A stretch of 64,000 bases of DNA, taken from Psychrobacillus sp048572895 (GTDB lineage Bacteria; Bacillota; Bacilli; Bacillales_A; Planococcaceae). Below are positions 36,542-44,912 of this stretch, piece after piece. Every line of letters starts with the position of its first letter. Position 1 is the first letter of the stretch. The stretch is from the NCBI RefSeq assembly GCF_048572895.1, contig NZ_CP183878.1:2728001-2792000 (forward strand), in the 5' to 3' direction. The translations under genes and the position numbers were made by a program. The notes beneath the pieces were generated by a model, which worked only from the letters and a program-made list of their open reading frames with translations, was not told the DNA's origin and made no database searches.

Positions 36542-37348
36542 TTATTTTACTGGTACTACTGATCCGCCCCACTCGCTTAATATGAAGTCTTGGATTTCTT
36601 TAGATTTCAATGCTTCTACTAATGCTTTAATCTCTTTATTGTCTTCATCACCAGATTTTACTGCAATGATATTTACATACGGAGATTCATCAGCTTCTTC
36701 AATCGCAATAGAGTCTTCTAATGGATTGATACCAGCGTCGATTGCGTAGTTAGAGTTGATCAAAACTGCATCGCCTTCTTCATTTTCATATAACTGAACC
36801 ATTAGAGCTGATTCATAGTTAGCGTCAAATTCAAGGTTTTTAGGATTTTCAACGATGTCTTTAACTTCAGCTTTTGTTTTGTCAACATCTTCTGCCAATT
36901 TAATAAGACCTTTAGCTTCTAACATAGCAAGGATACGTCCGTGGTCGGCAACAGAGTTACTCATTAGGATTGTTGCACCTTCTGGAAGCTCTTCTATTGA
37001 ACCGTATTTTTTAGAGTATAAACCGATTGGTTCGATATGTATTTCACCAGCGTTAGCAAAATCATAACCAAAATCAGCTTTTTGTGCTTCAAAGTAAGGG
37101 ATATGTTGGAAATAGTTCGCATCCAAATCACCTGAGTCTAAATCTTTGTTAGGTAATACATAATCTTGATATGATTCTATAACAAGTTCAATTCCTTGTT
37201 CTTCAAGAATAGGTTTTACTTCTTCTAATATAACTGCATGAGGTGTGTTTGATGCACCTACTACAAGTTTGCTACTTTCATCTTCTCCACATGCTGCAAG
37301 TGTTAATGCACTTACTGACAATAAAGCCCCGGCTAATAACTTCTTCAT
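36542..37348 (-). CDS. metQ: Methionine ABC transporter substrate-binding lipoprotein
   Basis: A 268-residue NlpA/MetQ family lipoprotein: signal peptide with lipobox LAAC, then the binding domain with LVVGASNTPHAVIL and LDANYFQHIPYF. It captures D/L-methionine outside the membrane for MetNP. The ATG at 37348 is chosen over an in-frame TTG two codons earlier because of better spacing to GGGAGA. It is the last gene of metNPQ. Confidence 0.94.
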   Translation of the reverse strand: MKKLLAGALLSVSALTLAACGEDESSKLVVGASNTPHAVILEEVKPILEEQGIELVIESYQDYVLPNKDLDSGDLDANYFQHIPYFEAQKADFGYDFANAGEIHIEPIGLYSKKYGSIEELPEGATILMSNSVADHGRILAMLEAKGLIKLAEDVDKTKAEVKDIVENPKNLEFDANYESALMVQLYENEEGDAVLINSNYAIDAGINPLEDSIAIEEADESPYVNIIAVKSGDEDNKEIKALVEALKSKEIQDFILSEWGGSVVPVK

Positions 37349-37411
37349 TTTCAAATCTCTCCCTTTTTATCCTATAACTTCTATGTGATCGAGTACACTC
37401 GTTAACACCAA

Positions 37412-38080
37412 TTATCGTTTATCTATCTTTGTAGTAATTACATCGCCTATCCACTGGATGATAAATACCATGATTAATATTAATATCGTAGCAACAAATG
37501 TTACATCTGTTCTACCTCTTTGGAATCCATCCAAGAAAGCTAATGTTCCTAGTCCACCAGCCCCGATGATACCTGCCATCGCCGTATACCCAACTAGTGA
37601 AATAGCAGTAACCGTAATCCCTGATACTAAAGCGGGCATGGATTCTGGCAATAAAACCTTCCATATTATAGTAGAAGTTTTAGCTCCCATCGATTTTGCC
37701 GCTTCTAGCACTCCTTTATCAATCTCTCGAAGAGCTATCAAAACCATACGAGCGTAAAATGGAGCAGCTCCGATAACTAAAGCAGGAAATGCCGCATTTG
37801 GTCCACGCATAGTACCGACCAAAAACTTCGTTAATGGTATCAATAAAATAATCAAAATAATAAAAGGAATCGAACGGAATATATTTACGAATGCTCCTGT
37901 TAACCAATTAGCTAATTTGTTCGCCCACGCCTGATGGGGACTAGTTAAGAAAAGTAAAAGGCCGAGTACTAGGCCAATTATTGCAGTTAGAATAGTTGAT
38001 ACTGCAGTCATATATAGTGTTTCAAGTGTTGCTTCCCACATTTTAGGCCAATCAACATTTGGAAATAAATTATTAATCAT
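37412..38080 (-). CDS. metP: Methionine ABC transporter permease
   Basis: A 222-residue inner-membrane permease with five to six spans and the ABC permease EAA-type loop (EAAKSMGAKTSTIIWKVLLPE). It forms the channel of the methionine importer (MetI/MetP). It overlaps the end of metN by 8 bases. Confidence 0.94.
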   Translation of the reverse strand: MINNLFPNVDWPKMWEATLETLYMTAVSTILTAIIGLVLGLLLFLTSPHQAWANKLANWLTGAFVNIFRSIPFIILIILLIPLTKFLVGTMRGPNAAFPALVIGAAPFYARMVLIALREIDKGVLEAAKSMGAKTSTIIWKVLLPESMPALVSGITVTAISLVGYTAMAGIIGAGGLGTLAFLDGFQRGRTDVTFVATILILIMVFIIQWIGDVITTKIDKR

Positions 38081-39098
38081 TGTTGATCACCTCTGTATTT
38101 ACTTTTTGTTCATGTATATAGCGAATCGCCTCATCCACGAGTAGCGCATCTCCTTCTAATTGAAGGATTAGTGTGCCGAATGCGCCATTTTGGGTATGCG
38201 AAATATTACCTTGAACAATATTTACTTCTAAATCAAATTGCTTAATAAGTCTTGATAATATTGGCTGCTCCGTTTGCTCACCAACGAATACTAACTTGAT
38301 CAGCTTGCCATTTGGATAAAGCTCTTTTAAATGCTGTATGGTTTGTATGGCTTTACTTGAATCATTGATCTGAGAAACAAAACGCTTAGTTATAGGTTGT
38401 TGTGGATTTTGGAATACATCTAGTACTTTTCCTTCTTCTACTACATGCCCTTTTTCCATTACCGCAACGCGACCGCATATCTTTTGTATGACTTGCATCT
38501 CATGGGTTATCAGTACAATAGTAAGGCCTAACTTTTCATTGATACTAACTAATAGGTCTAAAATTGAATCGGTTGTTTCTGGATCTAATGCCGAGGTTGC
38601 TTCATCACATAGAAGAACTTCTGGACGATTGGCTAATGCGCGCGCAATTCCGACACGCTGTTTTTGTCCACCGGATAGTTGAGAAGGATAATAATTTTCT
38701 CGCCCTTCTAGACCAACCAAATCAATAAGTTCCTTTACTCTTGAAGAACGCTGACCAGGTGGTACACCAGCTATTTCTAAAGGAAACGCGATATTTTCCG
38801 CAACTGTTCTCGACCATAACAGATTAAAATGTTGGAAAATCATACTTACTTTTTGTCTAACCTGACGAAGCTTCACTTCATTTATCTTGGTAATATCTTG
38901 ATCATTCACTATAATTTGTCCAGAAGTTGGTTGTTCTAATCCATTTAATAAACGAATCAGTGTACTCTTACCTGCACCACTGTATCCAATAATGCCAAAG
39001 ATTTCACCTTTCTTTATGTCAAGATTCACCTCTTCAACTGCAACGATTGTACCTTGTTTCGTGCTAAATTTTTTCGAAACATTATTTAAACTAATCAT
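38073..39098 (-). CDS. metN: Methionine ABC transporter ATP-binding protein
   Basis: 341 residues: an N-terminal ABC ATPase (Walker A GYSGAGKST, signature LSGGQKQR, Walker B LLCDEATSALD) and a C-terminal NIL regulatory domain (from about 265) that senses methionine in related transporters. It is the first gene of the operon, behind a SAM riboswitch. Confidence 0.95.
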   Translation of the reverse strand: MISLNNVSKKFSTKQGTIVAVEEVNLDIKKGEIFGIIGYSGAGKSTLIRLLNGLEQPTSGQIIVNDQDITKINEVKLRQVRQKVSMIFQHFNLLWSRTVAENIAFPLEIAGVPPGQRSSRVKELIDLVGLEGRENYYPSQLSGGQKQRVGIARALANRPEVLLCDEATSALDPETTDSILDLLVSINEKLGLTIVLITHEMQVIQKICGRVAVMEKGHVVEEGKVLDVFQNPQQPITKRFVSQINDSSKAIQTIQHLKELYPNGKLIKLVFVGEQTEQPILSRLIKQFDLEVNIVQGNISHTQNGAFGTLILQLEGDALLVDEAIRYIHEQKVNTEVINND

Positions 39099-39236
39099 GG
39101 GAACCTTGCCACCTTTCTACGAAATGCTCTATCTATCTTAATGAAATATTGTATGAATTTTTATATCCGGCATTTTAAGACTTCTCAACCAGCCAGACAG
39201 TTTCACTGTAAATACATATACTTCCCATTTCTATCT

Positions 39237-39272
39237 AAAAAAGCCCTCCTGCAAAAGAGCAGAAGGGCTTAA
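39237..39272 (-). terminator. Expression-platform terminator of the SAM riboswitch
   Basis: AAGCCCTTCTGC / GCAGGAGGGCTT hairpin with TTTTTT after it on the minus strand; formed when SAM is bound. Confidence 0.88.
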
Positions 39273-39300
39273 AGTTATCCATTATAATAACATTCATCCA

Positions 39301-39407
39301 TTCTCTCATTTCCCAAAGCATTTGCTTTGCGTGACTTGGCACCATTTCATTTACATGACGGTTGCCGGGCTTCAAAGGGCACTTCCCTCCACCTCTCTTA
39401 ATAAGAG
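39301..39407 (-). promoter_or_regulatory. SAM-I riboswitch (S-box)
   Basis: On the minus strand the S-box blocks appear in order: TTAAGAGAGGTGGAGGGAA, GTGCCC, TGAAGCCCGGCAACC, AATGGTGCCAA and the closing GGGAAATGAGAG. It sits upstream of metN and regulates methionine uptake by transcription attenuation in response to S-adenosylmethionine. Confidence 0.95.
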
Positions 39408-39441
39408 TAACACTATTAATTTGTCGGTATATCGAATGTTA

Positions 39442-39762
39442 TCATACGATAACTTGGTCGTCAATACTTTTTATCGCATCTAATATAAATGGAACTGATT
39501 GAAAGGCATATATTTTTTTATATACCGTGCCACCTTTAGCTATTAATAGACATGGTACGCTTTCAATTTGATAATCCATTGCAAAATTCCCTAAGTAGTT
39601 AATATTTGCTTGGCCAATTGGAAAAGGCTTCATTTCTTGTACAACATGCATCATTTTACTAGCAACTTGGCATGTTCCACATAAAGGCGTATAAATATAA
39701 AAAACCGTAAGCTGACCACTGTTCTTATAGCTATTCCATTGTTCAAGTGTCCATTCATTCAT
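39442..39762 (-). CDS. yusE: Thioredoxin-like protein (YusE)
   Basis: 106 residues with a thioredoxin fold and the redox motif CGTC in YTPLCGTCQVA. The cis-proline region SVPCLLIAKGG is present. Probably a cytosolic thiol-disulfide protein. It is downstream of yusF as in B. subtilis. The partner is unknown. Confidence 0.85.
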   Translation of the reverse strand: MNEWTLEQWNSYKNSGQLTVFYIYTPLCGTCQVASKMMHVVQEMKPFPIGQANINYLGNFAMDYQIESVPCLLIAKGGTVYKKIYAFQSVPFILDAIKSIDDQVIV

Positions 39763-39773
39763 ATTACATCATC

Positions 39774-40124
39774 CTAAAATAGATATTCTCTTTTCACCTT
39801 TATATTAACACTTTTTAAAATGGAAGCCAAAACTTTAAACGGTGTAGTCGCTACTTCGCAGAACACTGGATTGGTATATAGATGAATTGCTTCAGGATAT
39901 TCTTTTCTCACAACGGAGCGAATTTGCTCGCCAGATTTATCCGCATCTAAAAATGCATAAATCGGAATACCATCATAAGGACTTAAAATTTCTTCTAGCC
40001 TTACATTCGATATCGTTCCGTTTGTACAAATAATTTCTGTTGATTCATCAAGAAGTTTTAACAGCTTTAATTTATCAGATCTTCCCTCAACTAAAATTAT
40101 CTTTTCACTAAAGACAATAGCCAT
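39774..40124 (-). CDS. yusF: Small Toprim-domain protein (YusF)
   Basis: A 116-residue stand-alone Toprim domain: the glutamate in IILVEGRSDK and DAD in YAFLDADKSG correspond to the metal-binding E and DxD of Toprim nucleases and primases. Related to RNase M5-like proteins, but the target is unknown. TTAGGAGAG precedes the ATG. Confidence 0.85.
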   Translation of the reverse strand: MAIVFSEKIILVEGRSDKLKLLKLLDESTEIICTNGTISNVRLEEILSPYDGIPIYAFLDADKSGEQIRSVVRKEYPEAIHLYTNPVFCEVATTPFKVLASILKSVNIKVKREYLF

Positions 40125-40164
40125 TCAGCTTCTCTCCTAACTATGCCCTTTCCAATATTATATG

Positions 40165-40196
40165 AAAAAAACGCCGATATTAAGCGGCGTTTTCGT
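40165..40196 (-). terminator. Terminator of gcvH
   Basis: AAAACGCCG / CGGCGTTTTT type hairpin directly after the gcvH stop on the minus strand. Confidence 0.82.
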
Positions 40197-40198
40197 AA

Positions 40199-40579
40199 TT
40201 ATTCTGAAATTAATTCTTCGTATTTTTCTGGAGAAAGTAAACCATCCACTTCGGCTGCATCAGATGGTTCAATAACAATCATCCATGCATTTTCATAAGG
40301 GGATTCGTTAACATACTCAGGGCTATCTTCTAGTTCTGTATTTACCTCTACTACTTTACCGCTAATTGGTGCATACAGTTCAGAAACAGTTTTAACCGAT
40401 TCAACACTTCCAAACGGATCTCCTGCTTTGATCTCATCTCCAACTTGTGGAAGTTCGACAAAAACGATATCTCCAAGTTCAGATTGTGCAAATTCAGTAA
40501 TACCGATACGGACATTTCCGCCTTCAGTTTTTACCCATTCGTGCTCTGCTGAGTATTTTAAATCTTTAGGTGCGTTCAT
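40199..40579 (-). CDS. gcvH: Glycine cleavage system H protein
   Basis: A 126-residue lipoyl carrier with the attachment site GSVESVKTVSEL (the lysine is the lipoylated residue). GcvH shuttles the aminomethyl group in glycine cleavage; in Firmicutes it also takes part in lipoate transfer to other enzymes. The ATG at 40579 follows GAGAGGGG. Confidence 0.95.
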   Translation of the reverse strand: MNAPKDLKYSAEHEWVKTEGGNVRIGITEFAQSELGDIVFVELPQVGDEIKAGDPFGSVESVKTVSELYAPISGKVVEVNTELEDSPEYVNESPYENAWMIVIEPSDAAEVDGLLSPEKYEELISE

Positions 40580-40652
40580 ATATATACCCCTCTCCATTAA
40601 TAATACATTCATCTACTATATTCACATATTTTAATAGTAAAAACAAGTGACT

Positions 40653-41015
40653 TTAAGAAGTCTTCCATACATCCTCAAACTGTTGCTCCTTGAAGCCTAG
40701 CGTTAATTTTTCACCGTCAAAAACAATTGGTCGTTTAATAAGCATTCCATCCGAAGCAAGTAAGGTTAATTGTTCTTCTTCTGACATTGTTGGAAGCTTG
40801 TCTTTTAGTCCAAGTTCGCGATATTTCATACCGGAAGTGTTAAAGAATTTTTTTAGTTCTAGTTCACTTACCTCAAACATTTTTTGAAGAGTTTCTTTCG
40901 TTGGGGGACTTTCAGCTATATGGTTGTCTATGTATTCTACCTCATTGTCCTTTAGCCATTTACTCGCTTTTCGACACGTTGTACATTTAGGATAGCCGTA
41001 ATATTGAATAGTCAT
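40653..41015 (-). CDS. yusI: ArsC/Spx family protein (YusI)
   Basis: 120 residues with the ArsC/Spx-type N-terminal redox motif YPKCTTCRKA (CxxC) and C-terminal IKRPIVFDGEKLTLGF. Members include arsenate reductases and the regulators Spx/MgsR; placement beside gcvH matches B. subtilis YusI, whose function is unclear. The ATG at 41015 follows AAAGGTGG. Confidence 0.88.
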   Translation of the reverse strand: MTIQYYGYPKCTTCRKASKWLKDNEVEYIDNHIAESPPTKETLQKMFEVSELELKKFFNTSGMKYRELGLKDKLPTMSEEEQLTLLASDGMLIKRPIVFDGEKLTLGFKEQQFEDVWKTS

Positions 41016-41139
41016 GTGGTACCACCTTTCTCCTATTATCATACATAATAGTCGAATGGATGGGCAATATTTTTGAACAATGAATATTTATACAATTTAG
41101 CTTTAAGAGTAAAAGCTCAAGAACCCTTCAAGATCAAAA

Positions 41140-41450
41140 CCTGTTTCTATCTTTTACGGTGGGCTTTGGACAGAGTTGTTGCTATATTATTTCCGACTGT
41201 TTTTTAGATAGGGTGGTCATGACTGACGTCACGACCACCCTATCTTTTTCAGTAATCTTATGGCGTTTGTCTGTCCGCCGCACTCCTACAACTTTTAGAA
41301 ACAGGTTTGAAATATTTTTGGGAAGAAGGGAAGAAATCCTTTCCTACACATAGAAGAAGCGCCCGAAGATACAATTTCGGTCGCATCTCTCCTTCTTTAT
41401 TGTTGAGTAAACACTTACTATTTATTTATATTTCCACTACTATAAAAACA
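41140..41450. repeat. Composite intergenic repeat, hairpin module (R3)
   Basis: Same design as at 10255: outer arms CCTGTTTCTA (41140-41149) and TAGAAACAGG (41296-41305), GGACAGA/CTGTCC pairs, and a tip hairpin of 18-bp arms with one mismatch (41206-41223 and 41228-41245), then TTTTT. The tip sequence is different from copy R2, yet it still pairs. A second hairpin near 41361-41385 (GCGCCCGAA/TTTCGGTCGC) corresponds to the one at 10484. Confidence 0.8.
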
Positions 41451-41701
41451 AATAAATATACTTCCTTAATTGCTCATAAAATGGAAGATAAATTACATGT
41501 AGAACACTAGTTGGAGAACTACATTATATATACATTAATCCTAGAAAAAGCACAAAAATTAACCAATGTTTAGAAAAATAGGTTCCCTATTTCAAGAGCG
41601 ATTACAGGATAATATAATCACCTATATTAAACTTAAACTAAATGTGTCATTTTAGCGATAGGCTGTGCTAAATCTAATTCTTGGGTACTACTCACTTGAT
41701 T

Positions 41702-41810
41702 GATTGTAGTGAAAGGCGGCGACTCCAGCGGGAAAAGCGCGTCCAGGTGAGACTCCACAGGAGGCTCACGGACCGCCCGCGGAAAGCGTCCGCCTGAAAC
41801 GGAAATCAGC
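41702..41810. repeat. GC-rich structured intergenic repeat, copy 2
   Basis: Starts GATTGTAGTGAAAGGCGGC and ends with GCCCGCGGAAAGCGTCC and CTGAAACGGAAATCA, as at 10723-10842. The middle holds a different hairpin, GTGAGACTCC/GGAGGCTCAC. Outer bases GGCGG.GAC and GCGTCCGCC pair across the element. It lies at the same distance from the hairpin module as in the first copy. The rest of the 41016-41899 gap shows no gene. Confidence 0.75.
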
Positions 41811-41856
41811 AGTAACGATTCTTTAATGTACTATTAATGCTGTGTTTATACCAATT

Positions 41857-41889
41857 AAAAAAGCCGATCCATTAAGAATCGGCTTTTTC
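41857..41889 (-). terminator. Terminator of the fad operon
   Basis: AAAAAGCCGAT / ATCGGCTTTTT hairpin directly after the fadE stop. Confidence 0.88.
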
Positions 41890-41899
41890 ATGTATTGGA

Positions 41900-43681
41900 T
41901 TAAAGTACGTATTTTTCTGCTTCGATTAATTTAACCGATGCTTCACGTTTTTTCTCGATAACATTGTATGGTGTGTAGCGAGTCAATTTACGTAATGCAG
42001 AAATCATCATACGTTGATTATCACCTTCTACGGAAGCAATAAGTGTTTCTTTTGCAGCTTGTTCAATCTCATTGAATGCTTCTTGTGTAAAGATTTGTGT
42101 ATAAAGAAGTTTTTGTGCTGCTTTTTCTTCTCCATCACGTCCGATTGCTTTTTCTGTACGTAGAACTGCAGATTCCATTGCAAATAAGTTGTTGGCAATA
42201 TTAGCGATGTTCACTAGTACTTCTTGTTCTGCTTCTAATTTTGTACCAAAACGTTGTGCAGCAAGACCAGCAACTAAAATACCAATTTTCTTCGCATTAG
42301 CTACTAATACTTTTTCCTGTGCAAGTGCTTCTGTTCCAACCTCTTCTGGCATCATCATTAATAGCTCTTCTTGTAAACCAGCAGCCTTTTGAAGAAGTGG
42401 TAATTCACCCTTCATCGCTTTTTTCAAGAATGTTCCTGGCACGATTAAGCGATTGATCTCGTTTGTCCCTTCGAAAATACGGTTAATACGAGAATCACGG
42501 TAAATACGTTCTACTTCGTATTCTTGCATGAAACCATATCCGCCATGTAATTGAACAGCTTCATCTACGATATAGTCTAAAACTTCTGATCCTACTACTT
42601 TGTTAATAGAGCATTCAATTGCATATTCAGCGATAGAAGCTGCAATTGCTTTCCCGTCTTTTTGCTCTTCCGTACTTAATTGACTCATTCGCTCTTCGAA
42701 ATATCCAACGGTACGGTAGATCAAGCTTTCTGTCGCATACAATTTAGAAGCCATTGTAGCTAATTTGTTTTTTGTTAAATTAAAGGAAGAAATCGGCGTT
42801 TTAAATTGTTGACGTTGGTTTGTATAAGAAATTGCTAATTCTAACGCACGCTTAGATCCACCAATTGTACCTACACCTAATTTATAACGCCCGATATTTA
42901 AAATATTGAAAGCGATAACGTGCCCGCGACCGATTTCCCCTAATAGATTTTCTACAGGAACTTGGGCGTCCTCCAATATCAATGTACGAGTAGAAGAGGA
43001 TTTAATACCCATTTTCTTCTCTTCCGCTCCAACAGATACTCCTGGGAAAGCTTTTTCTACGATAAATGCCGAGAATTTGTCTCCATCTATTTTAGCGTAA
43101 ACTACGAATACATCTGCAAATCCCGCATTAGTAATCCATTGTTTTTCACCATTAAGTACATAGTGAGTGCCATCAGCATTTAACTTCGCAGTAGTTTTTG
43201 CGCCTAATGCATCTGAACCTGAACCTGGCTCTGTTAATGCATAAGCAAATATTTTCTCTCCTGAAGCTGAATTTGGAAGGTACTTTTGTTTTTGTTCTTC
43301 ATTACCAAATAAAACGATTGGCAATGTACCAATTCCAACATGCGCCCCATGAGTAATAGAGAAACCGCCAGCTACAGACATTTTTTCTGCAATAAGTGCA
43401 GAGGAAATTTTGTCTAAGCCAATCCCACCGTACTCTTCTGGAATGTCAGCAGCAAGTAATCCTAAATCTCCTGCTTCTTTTAATAAACGTACAGAGTGCT
43501 CAAATTCGTGATGCTCTAAGTTTTCTACTACTGGAAGTACCGAGTTTTTTACATACTCTTCTGTCGTTTTCGCAATCATCTTTTGTTCATCATTAAAATC
43601 CTCCGGTGTAAATACGCGACTAGCATCTAGATCTTCTACTAAAAACGCTCCACCTTTAATTGCCTCTTTTAATTCGTTCAT
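41900..43681 (-). CDS. fadE: Acyl-CoA dehydrogenase
   Basis: 593 residues: an acyl-CoA dehydrogenase core (YALTEPGSGSDALGAKTTA, WITNAGFADVFVVYAK, LHGGYGFMQEYEVERIYRDSRI) plus a C-terminal extension of about 170 residues typical of the long FadE/YusJ type. It catalyses the first oxidation step of fatty acid beta-oxidation with FAD. The ATG at 43681 has better spacing to GGGGG than the ATG two codons earlier. It is the last gene of fadNAE. Confidence 0.93.
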   Translation of the reverse strand: MNELKEAIKGGAFLVEDLDASRVFTPEDFNDEQKMIAKTTEEYVKNSVLPVVENLEHHEFEHSVRLLKEAGDLGLLAADIPEEYGGIGLDKISSALIAEKMSVAGGFSITHGAHVGIGTLPIVLFGNEEQKQKYLPNSASGEKIFAYALTEPGSGSDALGAKTTAKLNADGTHYVLNGEKQWITNAGFADVFVVYAKIDGDKFSAFIVEKAFPGVSVGAEEKKMGIKSSSTRTLILEDAQVPVENLLGEIGRGHVIAFNILNIGRYKLGVGTIGGSKRALELAISYTNQRQQFKTPISSFNLTKNKLATMASKLYATESLIYRTVGYFEERMSQLSTEEQKDGKAIAASIAEYAIECSINKVVGSEVLDYIVDEAVQLHGGYGFMQEYEVERIYRDSRINRIFEGTNEINRLIVPGTFLKKAMKGELPLLQKAAGLQEELLMMMPEEVGTEALAQEKVLVANAKKIGILVAGLAAQRFGTKLEAEQEVLVNIANIANNLFAMESAVLRTEKAIGRDGEEKAAQKLLYTQIFTQEAFNEIEQAAKETLIASVEGDNQRMMISALRKLTRYTPYNVIEKKREASVKLIEAEKYVL

Positions 43682-43707
43682 GTACATTTCCCCCTAGTTT
43701 AAGTTTT

Positions 43708-44883
43708 TTAAAGTAGTTCGAACACTCCAGCAGCTCCCATACCGCCTCCGATACACATCGTGACAACTCCAAATTGCTTCCCTTGACGTCTCAGCTCGCT
43801 CATCAATTTTAAAGATAAGATAGTTCCAGTCGCTCCAAGTGGATGCCCAAGCGCAATCGCTCCACCATTCACATTCACTTTATCCATATCTAAACCTAAG
43901 TGACGAACAACTTGGATAGATTGAGATGCGAATGCTTCATTGATTTCCCAAAGGTCGATGTCTTCGAAAGATAAACCAGCAAGCTTCAAAGCTTTAGGTA
44001 CTGCTACAATTGGTCCAATTCCCATTACTTCAGGAGGCACTCCGCCAACTGCGAATGAACGGAATTTCGCAAGCGGTTTTAATCCTTGTGCTTCTGCAAC
44101 TTCACGATCCATGATTAAAACAGCACCAGCTCCATCAGAAGTTTGTGAAGCATTACCTGCCGTTACCGATCCACGAACATTGAATGCTGGTCGTAATTTT
44201 GCAAGTGTATCTACTGAAGTTCCTACACGTACGCCTTCATCCATTTCGAACATGAACTTTTTCTGCTGGGCTTTATTGTTTTCATCAACAAAATGTTTAA
44301 TAACTTCCACAGGTACGATATCATCGGTGAACTTTCCTGCTGCAATTGCAGCTGCTGCTAGTTCATGCGATCTTACAGCAAATGCATCCTGATCCTCACG
44401 ACTAATACCGTACTTAGTCGCTACTTGTTCAGCTGTGTGGCCCATTCCCATATAGTATTGTGGAGCTGTTTGTGCAAGATGAGCGTTCGGACGAATCGTA
44501 TTACCCATCATTGGCACCATGCTCATCGACTCTACTCCACCCGCAAGGATTGCTTCGGCATGCCCTAACATAATACGCTCTGCTCCATAAGCAATTGATT
44601 GCAACCCAGATGAACAGAAACGGTTTACTGTAATTGCCGGTGTTGTATCCGGTAGACCAGCTAATGCACCGATATTACGAGCAACGTTCATTCCTTGCTC
44701 TGCTTCTGGCATTGCGCAACCTAATATAAAATCATCTATCGGGCCATCATAACCACCCGCTCTTAGTAATGTTTCTTTAACAACTAATGCCCCAAAATCA
44801 TCTGGACGTACAGTCGCTAAAGATCCTTTTTTCGCTTTACCAACTGGTGTTCTTGCCCCAGCTACTATGACTGCTTCACGCAT
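43708..44883 (-). CDS. fadA: Acetyl-CoA acyltransferase (3-ketoacyl-CoA thiolase)
   Basis: A 391-residue thiolase. The catalytic cysteine is in NRFCSSGLQSIAYGA, the C-terminal base in MCIGGGMGAAG, and the histidine in GGAIALGHPLGATG. It cleaves 3-ketoacyl-CoA with CoA at the end of each beta-oxidation round. The frame runs back to 44988, but AAAGGAGG precedes the ATG at 44883. Confidence 0.95.
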   Translation of the reverse strand: MREAVIVAGARTPVGKAKKGSLATVRPDDFGALVVKETLLRAGGYDGPIDDFILGCAMPEAEQGMNVARNIGALAGLPDTTPAITVNRFCSSGLQSIAYGAERIMLGHAEAILAGGVESMSMVPMMGNTIRPNAHLAQTAPQYYMGMGHTAEQVATKYGISREDQDAFAVRSHELAAAAIAAGKFTDDIVPVEVIKHFVDENNKAQQKKFMFEMDEGVRVGTSVDTLAKLRPAFNVRGSVTAGNASQTSDGAGAVLIMDREVAEAQGLKPLAKFRSFAVGGVPPEVMGIGPIVAVPKALKLAGLSFEDIDLWEINEAFASQSIQVVRHLGLDMDKVNVNGGAIALGHPLGATGTILSLKLMSELRRQGKQFGVVTMCIGGGMGAAGVFELL

Positions 44884-44912
44884 GAGTTTTCCTCCTTTAC
44901 CTTTATGCAAGA

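Noticed and set aside
43940..44392. 150-codon plus-strand frame
   Set aside because: Antisense to fadA; no independent evidence.
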